Shown: positions 1 to 5,802 of the stretch, in pieces
Position numbering within the stretch: position 1 is the first letter of the stretch
Layout of the letters: every line of letters starts with the position of its first letter
Made by a program: the position numbers and the translations under genes
Origin: Pedobacter schmidteae
GTDB taxonomy: Bacteria; Bacteroidota; Bacteroidia; Sphingobacteriales; Sphingobacteriaceae
Assembly: GCA_945906015.1 (NCBI GenBank)
Contig: CAMDQV010000065.1
Coordinates: 1 to 9,083 of the forward strand
Direction of reading: 5' to 3'
Length of the DNA stretch: 9,083 nt
The notes under the pieces: model-generated
Told to the model about the DNA's origin: nothing
The model's database searches: none
Seen by the model: only the letters and a program-made list of their open reading frames with translations

Positions 1-477
1 TTATCATCAGCAAAAGAACGGTTTGAACGACGTAATTCAAATGCTGCATATTTAAGTTCAAAATTGAAAGGCTTTAAAGGCTTAGTTCCTCAAAAGCAAT
101 ACGAGGGTACTGAAAGTTCAGGCTATTATAAATATGCAATGAGCTATCATAAAGAGCATTTTAACAATGTGGAACGGAGTATATTTTTTAAAGCTCTTGC
201 TGCTGAAGGGATTAATTTAAGCCCCTATATTGCCCGTGGATTTCATGTTGAACCATGGATAGATGAGATATTAAGTCTTAAAGAATATAAGACCATGTAT
301 TCGCCTGCAAGACTAAAGCGCTATCGTGAAGAAATGAACTTTCCTAATTGTGATCTTATTTGTAATGAAGAAATGGTTATTCTAGAAGGATCTGGTTCTT
401 TATTGGGAAGCACTCAGGATATGGATGATGTGATCAATGCAATCATGAAGGTTTACGAAAACAGAGATAAACTTTAA
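1..477 (+). CDS. DegT/DnrJ/EryC1/StrS-type aminotransferase, C-terminal part (5' truncated by window)
   Basis: The frame is open from base 1, so this is the last 158 codons of a gene that starts upstream. The TTG at 64 is internal and is not a start. The fragment begins with an arginine/asparagine-rich helix (RFERRNSNAAYLSSKL, about residues 7-22) that resembles the helix opening the C-terminal small domain of DegT-fold, PLP-dependent sugar aminotransferases. It ends with the family-like segment GSLLGSTQDMDDVINAIMKV. Family members are usually 360-420 residues, so roughly 60% is missing, including the PLP-binding lysine; catalytic competence cannot be judged. Such enzymes transaminate keto-sugars or related cytoplasmic substrates, but the substrate here is unknown. 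A 476-bp gap with a terminator separates it from the next cluster, so it is probably a separate transcription unit. Confidence 0.8.
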   Translation, partial: LSSAKERFERRNSNAAYLSSKLKGFKGLVPQKQYEGTESSGYYKYAMSYHKEHFNNVERSIFFKALAAEGINLSPYIARGFHVEPWIDEILSLKEYKTMYSPARLKRYREEMNFPNCDLICNEEMVILEGSGSLLGSTQDMDDVINAIMKVYENRDKL

Positions 478-516
478 GATCATTTTGAATAAAAAATCAC
501 TAATTATTACTATTTG

Positions 517-566
517 GAAATCATTGATTCATTAATATTTTGAAATCATTGATTCATTAATATTTT
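517..566. repeat. Perfect 25-bp tandem duplication (two copies)
   Basis: The unit starting GAAATCATTGATTCATTAAT and ending ATTTT occurs at 517-541 and again, identical, at 542-566; the bases GAA at 567-569 begin a third, abandoned copy. Each unit contains the short inverted repeat AATCA-T-TGATT. It lies 39 bp after the aminotransferase stop codon. Two exact copies suggest a recent slippage or duplication event. No function is evident, and two copies without spacers do not make a CRISPR array. Confidence 0.9.
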
Positions 567-742
567 GAATGCTGATCATCTATACCTTCAAAAATAATCC
601 GATTCTCTCAATTATTTTAGATTGATGAATATTTGTAAAGTAAAGACTTCTTATTTTTAATTAAATTATTGTGGTCAAATTATTGCCTGATAAAATTACA
701 GATACTAATTTCTTTTGCATTAATATTTTAATTATCGCCTTG

Positions 743-774
743 ACATCCAAATAATCTTTGGATGTTTTTGTTTT
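743..774 (+). terminator. Rho-independent terminator
   Basis: A perfect 9-bp stem (ACATCCAAA at 743-751 pairing with TTTGGATGT at 757-765) closes a 5-base loop (TAATC) and runs directly into a T-rich tract, TTTTGTTTT, at 766-774. The T tract lies on the + strand only, so it ends transcription moving rightward. The nearest upstream gene is the aminotransferase, whose stop lies 265 bp away. It therefore either closes that gene's long 3' UTR or ends an unseen short transcript. It also insulates the cytochrome operon from upstream read-through. Confidence 0.8.
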
Positions 775-953
775 ATAAAAATGTATATATACTAGCTCAA
801 AATCTATTTTATTGCAAAATATCCTTTTTTTTTTTTGGCTAAAAATATTTTTTAATATGAGTATGTGTAAATTTTTATTTTATAAAATTCAAAGGTCTCA
901 CTATATTAGTCTTTACAAATAAATTATACATAGCATTAAAAGCTATTCAACTC

Positions 954-3278
954 ATGAAAAAGAGGATCTATTATTTTCTATTTTTACTTATTTCAATTCT
1001 TTATACTGTTCAATCCTGTAATTATATTGGAGATACTCATAATTCTGAGGAACAAATTCCTGATCAGGTAAGTTATAATTTTGACATTAGACCCATATTT
1101 TCAGATAAATGTTTTGCTTGTCATGGACCTGATGCTAATAAACGCCAAGCTGGTCTTCGCCTTGATAATGAGGAAAGTGCTTTTAAAGCTCTAAAAGAAA
1201 ATCCATCGGGTCATGCTTTAGTTTCAGGTAAACCCCAATTGTCAGAGGTTTTCATGCGTATTTCTTCTAAAGACACTTCTATTTTGATGCCCCCGCCTTC
1301 ATCTAATCTTAAATTAAATGCTCGGGAAATTGATCTAATTGAAAAATGGATTAGTCAGGGTGCTAAATATGAAACTCATTGGTCATTTACAAGACCAAAG
1401 AAAACACCTTTGCCAAAGGTAAAAGATGCTAAATGGGCTAAGAATGAGATTGACCATTTTATTTTAAGTAAAATGGAACAAAAAAATCTTGAACCCAATA
1501 AGGAAGCAGATAAAGAATATTTATTAAAACGATTGAGTCTTGATTTAACTGGTTTGCCACCAGGAATAACAATGATGAATCAATTCATGGCTGATAATAC
1601 TCCTGGAGCTTATGAAAAGGCTGTTGATCAATTACTTAAAAGCCCTGCTTATGGCGAAAAAATGGCCTTGCATTGGTTGGATGTTGCACGTTATGCAGAT
1701 TCACATGGATTTCAGGATGATAGCTATCGATCAGCATGGCCATGGCGCGATTGGGTAATTAATTCGTTTAATACTAATTTATCTTATGATCAATTTATTA
1801 CCCTCCAGTTAGCTGGTGATCTAATACCTAATGCTACCAAAGAACAAATTTTGGCTACTGGATTTAACCGAAACCATAAAATAACTGAAGAAGGGGGAGT
1901 AGTTGATGAAGAATATCGTGTTCAGTATGTAATAGATAGGACTAATACTTTTTCAAAGGCACTGATTGGTGTTACTCTCGAATGTGCACAATGTCATGAC
2001 CATAAATATGATCCTTTTTCTCAAAAGGAATACTATCAGCTTTATGCTTTTTTCAATAATGTTAAGGAAGTTGGGATATCTTCTACTATTGGAGGGCCTG
2101 AAACTTACGCAAAGAATCCAATGATTCAGATTAGTAATGATGAAGTTAAAAACATTCTGAAATTCATAAATAAGCAAGATACGAACAAGTTGATTGTTTC
2201 TGTGATGGGCGACCGAGATACGTTAAGAAAAACCTACATTCTAAAGCGAGGTGCCTATGATGCTCCTGATAAGGAAGTTTTAGCGGGAACTCCAAAATCA
2301 ATATTGGCTTTTGATAATAATCTTCCAAAGAATAGATTAGGCCTTTCAAAATGGTTATTTGATAAGCGAAATCCACTAACATCTAGAGTGTTTGTTAATC
2401 AGCTTTGGCAGGAGATATTTGGCAGAGGTATAGTTAAAACTGCAGGTGATATGGGTATGCAGGGCGAACTGCCAACGCATCCTGAATTATTGGATTGGCT
2501 TGCTGTTGATTTTATGGATCATGGTTGGGATATAAAACGTCTAGTTAAACTAATGGTTTCTTCTGCAACATACCGACAGTCTGCAGTGATTTCAAAAGAC
2601 AAGTTAAAAATAGATCCTGAGAATATCTTTCTTTCAAGAGCTCCGCGTTATCGAATTAAGGCAGAGCTTGTACGCGATTTAGTATTATCAAGTAGTGGTC
2701 TGTTAGTTAAAACAATCGGTGGGCCGAGTGTAAAACCTTACCAGCCTAGTGGTTTATGGGAAACAGCCTCATCTGGTCGTGGAGTTTTAAGGGTTTACAG
2801 ACAGGATCATGGTGCAGATTTGTATCGCAGAGGTATGTATACTTTTGTGAAACGTACCGTTCCACCACCAGTGATGGGAATTTTTGATGCAAGTAACAGA
2901 GATCAGTGTGAGATTGTTCGATTAAAAACCAATACTCCGCTTCAGGCACTGATCATGATGAATGATCCTACGGTAATTGAAGCATCTCGTGTTTTAGCCT
3001 CTAAAATTGATGTTGAACCACTAAAAATCCAAGATAAAGTAATCAAAGCTTTTAGATTAATTGTATGTAGGAAGCCCACTGAACATGAAGTTAAAATATT
3101 GAGTCAGTACTACAATGATCAACTTGTTACTTTTAAGAAGGAGCAAAGCCGTGCTGATAAACTCCTTGCCATTGGAGAGTATCCTAATCCCGAAAAAATG
3201 AATAAATATAGTGTAGCTGCAATGATGCAGGTAATCACTGCGCTATATAATTTAGAAGAAACTATAACCAGATCCTAA
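954..3278 (+). CDS. Two-heme PSCyt1-DUF1549-DUF1553 (PSD1) lipoprotein
   Basis: The 774-residue product starts with a basic then hydrophobic signal (residues 1-21) ending VQS-C22, a plausible lipobox, so it is probably an exported lipoprotein. A planctomycete-type cytochrome domain follows (about 40-135) with heme motif CFACH at 53-57 and MPPP at 112-115, where Met112 is a candidate distal heme ligand. PSCyt2/DUF1549 (about 140-375) carries a second heme motif, CAQCHDHKYDP, from C344. PSD1/DUF1553 (about 455-740) shows NPLTSRVFVNQLW and NTPLQALIMMNDP (from residue 660). The linker has the family-like ILKRGAYDAPDKEV stretch (about 429-442). Many relatives are 900-1,100 residues because of central or linker insertions; this one is compact. 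It opens the operon, and its TAA overlaps the next ATG. The ATG at 954 is chosen because it gives the full signal peptide. The molecular function of DUF1549/DUF1553 is not established; electron transfer is implied by the hemes. Confidence 0.9.
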   Translation: MKKRIYYFLFLLISILYTVQSCNYIGDTHNSEEQIPDQVSYNFDIRPIFSDKCFACHGPDANKRQAGLRLDNEESAFKALKENPSGHALVSGKPQLSEVFMRISSKDTSILMPPPSSNLKLNAREIDLIEKWISQGAKYETHWSFTRPKKTPLPKVKDAKWAKNEIDHFILSKMEQKNLEPNKEADKEYLLKRLSLDLTGLPPGITMMNQFMADNTPGAYEKAVDQLLKSPAYGEKMALHWLDVARYADSHGFQDDSYRSAWPWRDWVINSFNTNLSYDQFITLQLAGDLIPNATKEQILATGFNRNHKITEEGGVVDEEYRVQYVIDRTNTFSKALIGVTLECAQCHDHKYDPFSQKEYYQLYAFFNNVKEVGISSTIGGPETYAKNPMIQISNDEVKNILKFINKQDTNKLIVSVMGDRDTLRKTYILKRGAYDAPDKEVLAGTPKSILAFDNNLPKNRLGLSKWLFDKRNPLTSRVFVNQLWQEIFGRGIVKTAGDMGMQGELPTHPELLDWLAVDFMDHGWDIKRLVKLMVSSATYRQSAVISKDKLKIDPENIFLSRAPRYRIKAELVRDLVLSSSGLLVKTIGGPSVKPYQPSGLWETASSGRGVLRVYRQDHGADLYRRGMYTFVKRTVPPPVMGIFDASNRDQCEIVRLKTNTPLQALIMMNDPTVIEASRVLASKIDVEPLKIQDKVIKAFRLIVCRKPTEHEVKILSQYYNDQLVTFKKEQSRADKLLAIGEYPNPEKMNKYSVAAMMQVITALYNLEETITRS

Positions 3279-3280
3279 TG
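3276..3280 (+). promoter_or_regulatory. TAATG stop/start overlap (translational coupling)
   Basis: The TAA that ends the DUF1553 gene shares its last A with the ATG of the DUF1501 gene. With no Shine-Dalgarno-like sequence nearby, re-initiation by the terminating ribosome is the likely way the second gene is translated. This argues for co-production of the two proteins in similar amounts. Confidence 0.7.
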
Positions 3281-4729
3281 CAAAAAGATTTTTTAGAACA
3301 TGGATTGAATTCTAATCGACGTCGATTTCTTTCCCGACTCAGTCTCGGGCTAGGTAGTGCAGCTCTTGGCTCATTACTGGTGCCCGACCTTTTTAGTGGT
3401 GATTCTTCTGATTCAGGATTAGCTCCTGGAATTCCGCATTTTGCACCAAAGGCAAAACGCGTAATTTATCTATTTCAGAATGGTGCACCTTCACAATTAG
3501 AACTGTTCGACTATAAGCCAAGGCTAAGAGAAATGATGGGCCAAGACTTGCCTTCATCAATCAGAGGAAATCAACGCTTAACTGGAATGACTGCCAATCA
3601 AACTGCTTTTCCTATGGTTGGATCATTTGCTAATTTTCAGCAGCATGGAGAATCAAGAAACTGGATCAGTGATCTACTTCCTTATACTTCAAAAGTTGTA
3701 GATGATATTTGTGTGATCAGATCAATGCATACAGAGGCCATAAACCATGATCCTGCATTAACCTTTTTTCAAACCGGTGCACAACAGGGTAACCGTCCAA
3801 GCATGGGATCCTGGTTAAGCTATGGCCTTGGTAGCGAAAATAAGAATCTTCCTTCTTTTACGGTATTGCTCTCAAGAGGTAAAGGAAATAGCCAGGGTGT
3901 TTATTCTAAATTATGGTCAAGTGGTTTTCTTGAATCTATTCATCAGGGTGTTCAGTTTAGTAGTGGTGATGATCCTGTTCTTTATTTAAAAGATCCTGAT
4001 GGGATGAATAAATATGAACGTAGAAAATTTCTTGATCAAGTATCACAATTGAATCAATTGTCGTACGAGCAATTTGGAGATCCTGAGATTAGTACAAAGA
4101 TCCAGCAATATGAAATGGCCTACCGAATGCAAACAGCGGTGCCCGAAATCATGGATCTTTCAAAAGAACCTGATGATATCATCAAACTTTATGGTACCGA
4201 TGCGATGACTCCAGGAACCTTTGCCGCCAATTGCTTACTTGCCCGCAAACTTTCTGAAAATGGTGTCCGTTTTGTTCAATTATATCATCAGGGCTGGGAT
4301 CATCATGGTAATTTGCCTAACGAAATAGCCTCACAAGCCAAAGACGTGGATCAGGCATCAGCTGCATTGATCACAGATTTGAAACAAAGAGGTTTATTAG
4401 ATGAAACTCTTGTAATATGGGGTGGTGAATTTGGCAGGACAAATTATAGCCAAGGTAAATGGACTGCCGACAACTATGGTCGTGACCATCATCCGCGTTG
4501 CTTCAGTATCTGGATGGCCGGAGGGGGTATAAAACCAGGTATTTCTTATGGTGAAACAGATGAATTTGGATATAATGTGGTGAAAGAACCAGTGCACGTA
4601 CATGATTTTCAGGCAACAATTTTAAATCGTCTAGGTCTAAATCATGAAAAATTGATTTATAAGCATTTAGGTAGAAGATACCGTCTGACAGATGTTTCAG
4701 GCAAAGTAATTAATGATATTTTAGTTTAA
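3278..4729 (+). CDS. Tat-exported DUF1501 protein
   Basis: The 483-residue product has a twin-arginine signal, RRRFL at 14-18, followed by a hydrophobic stretch rich in G, A and L (19-36), so it should be exported folded. DUF1501 landmarks are present: YLFQNGAPSQLELFDYKP (64-81), GWDHHGNLP from 339, WGGEFGRT (381-388), GRDHHPRCFSIWMAGGG from 401 and a C-terminal VHVHDFQATILNRLGL stretch. DUF1501 is placed in the alkaline phosphatase/sulfatase-like superfamily. The paired histidines (H342/H343, H404/H405), D341, D403 and E384 are candidate metal or catalytic residues by inference. Length is normal for the family and no disruption is seen. DUF1501 and DUF1549/DUF1553 genes are habitual neighbours in Planctomycetes, Verrucomicrobia and Bacteroidota, which suggests a joint function. 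Neither substrate nor reaction is known. Confidence 0.9.
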   Translation: MQKDFLEHGLNSNRRRFLSRLSLGLGSAALGSLLVPDLFSGDSSDSGLAPGIPHFAPKAKRVIYLFQNGAPSQLELFDYKPRLREMMGQDLPSSIRGNQRLTGMTANQTAFPMVGSFANFQQHGESRNWISDLLPYTSKVVDDICVIRSMHTEAINHDPALTFFQTGAQQGNRPSMGSWLSYGLGSENKNLPSFTVLLSRGKGNSQGVYSKLWSSGFLESIHQGVQFSSGDDPVLYLKDPDGMNKYERRKFLDQVSQLNQLSYEQFGDPEISTKIQQYEMAYRMQTAVPEIMDLSKEPDDIIKLYGTDAMTPGTFAANCLLARKLSENGVRFVQLYHQGWDHHGNLPNEIASQAKDVDQASAALITDLKQRGLLDETLVIWGGEFGRTNYSQGKWTADNYGRDHHPRCFSIWMAGGGIKPGISYGETDEFGYNVVKEPVHVHDFQATILNRLGLNHEKLIYKHLGRRYRLTDVSGKVINDILV

Positions 4730-4752
4730 TATTTAGCTTTTTTAATCATTTT

Positions 4753-5778
4753 ATGGATAGAAGAAAATTCATTCAGAATAGTGCTGGAGTCACTGCAAGT
4801 TTTTTTATTGCAAAAGATTTGTTTGCCGTAAATAAAGGTCCGATTTATGGCCATAATAATATGAAGTACACCCTGGATACCAAATGGGGAACTTTAGATT
4901 CAGCAAAATTCCCTGTGAATGATTGCCATGAAATGGTTCAGGACAAAAAAGGTAGAATTATTCTGCTTACCAATGAAACTAAAAACAACATTCTTATTTA
5001 TAATAAATCGGGAAAACTGTTAGATAGTTGGGGCCATGAATTTCCAGGTGGTCACGGACTAACATTAGCCGATGAAAATGGAACTCAGTTTCTATATATT
5101 ACCGATACAGCTAAGCATCAGGTTTACAAAACTACTATGGACGGCAAAATAGTATTGACCATAGATGTTCCAATGGAGGCTGGTATATATAAAAGTGAGA
5201 AAGAATTTGTACCCACAGAAGTTGCTGTTGATTCAAACGGTGATTTTTTCATTGCAGACGGTTATGGAGCTCAATACATCTTGCATTATAGTAATGATGG
5301 TAAATTAAAGGGTTATTTTGGGGGTCGAGGAAAAGGCAATGAAAATCTAGACAATGCGCATGGAATAGTTGTTGACAGAAGATCAGGTGCGCCAACACTC
5401 TTGGTAACCGATCGTACGCGTAATTGTTTTAAACGATTTTCAATGGATGGAAAGCTATTGGGAACAATCGAACTGCCCGGAGCTTTTGTTTGCCGGCCAG
5501 TGATAAAAAATGACCACTTGTATGCTGCTGTATTTAGATCTGCAAAAATTGATAATGTGGGATCAGGTTTTACAATAATTTTAGATAAGGATAATAAACT
5601 TGTTTCTAATATTGGAGGATCAGAACCTGTTTATAAAGACGGGGAATTGCAAACATTATCACAAGCTGAGAAAATATTTGTCCATCCGCATGATGTATGT
5701 GTTGATGATGATGAAAACCTGTATGTTGCACAATGGGCTTCAGGCAAGGTATATCCTTATAAATTTAAAAGAGTCTAA
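4753..5778 (+). CDS. Tat-exported NHL beta-propeller, peptidyl-alpha-hydroxyglycine amidating lyase-like
   Basis: The 341-residue product starts with a twin-arginine signal (RRKFI at 3-7, then a short hydrophobic segment to about 25). The rest is a run of NHL-type blades with repeated VD/AD..G..Y(I/V)(T/A)D patterns, as in a six-bladed propeller. It lines up well, from memory, with the catalytic core of peptidyl-alpha-hydroxyglycine alpha-amidating lyase (PAL). Matches are GHGLTLAD then TDTAKHQVYK (100-126), PTEVAVD then ADGY (154-171), AHGIVVD then TDR (202-221), and PHDVCVD (312-318). H101, H203 and H313 would correspond to the three zinc ligands, Y171 to the catalytic tyrosine and R221 to an active-site arginine. 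PAL cleaves hydroxyglycine-extended peptides to an amide and glyoxylate; the true substrate here is unknown. It begins 23 bp after the DUF1501 stop, with an A/T-only leader. A purely structural NHL protein is the alternative. Confidence 0.8.
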   Translation: MDRRKFIQNSAGVTASFFIAKDLFAVNKGPIYGHNNMKYTLDTKWGTLDSAKFPVNDCHEMVQDKKGRIILLTNETKNNILIYNKSGKLLDSWGHEFPGGHGLTLADENGTQFLYITDTAKHQVYKTTMDGKIVLTIDVPMEAGIYKSEKEFVPTEVAVDSNGDFFIADGYGAQYILHYSNDGKLKGYFGGRGKGNENLDNAHGIVVDRRSGAPTLLVTDRTRNCFKRFSMDGKLLGTIELPGAFVCRPVIKNDHLYAAVFRSAKIDNVGSGFTIILDKDNKLVSNIGGSEPVYKDGELQTLSQAEKIFVHPHDVCVDDDENLYVAQWASGKVYPYKFKRV

Positions 5779-5802
5779 TTTCTTTACTACAAGATTATTT
5801 TT

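Larger units (their letters stand above)
478..953. other. Intergenic region between the aminotransferase and the cytochrome operon
   Basis: These 476 bases are very AT-rich and hold no convincing reading frame on either strand. They contain a perfect 25-bp tandem duplication (517-566), an intrinsic terminator (743-774), a run of twelve T (825-836) and then an A/T-rich leader up to the ATG at 954. The promoter of the downstream operon should lie between about 775 and 953. I looked for the Bacteroidota -7 element (TAnnTTTG) with a -33 TTG and found no good match, so no promoter is called. Confidence 0.7.

Noticed and set aside
64..477. A complete 137-residue gene starting at TTG 64
   Set aside because: The same frame is open back to base 1 and the residues before 64 fit the aminotransferase helix, so the TTG is internal and the gene is cut by the window edge.
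517..566. CRISPR-like repeat
   Set aside because: There are only two copies, directly abutting with no spacer, and no cas gene is present.
1953..2949. Three minus-strand frames of 67-74 codons (1953-2177, 2164-2382, 2746-2949)
   Set aside because: They lie inside the DUF1549/DUF1553 gene, whose + strand protein carries clear family motifs at the same places; the minus translations look random.
4397..4603. Minus-strand frame of 68 codons
   Set aside because: It is antisense to the conserved WGGEFGRT to VHVHDF region of the DUF1501 gene and shows no protein-like features.
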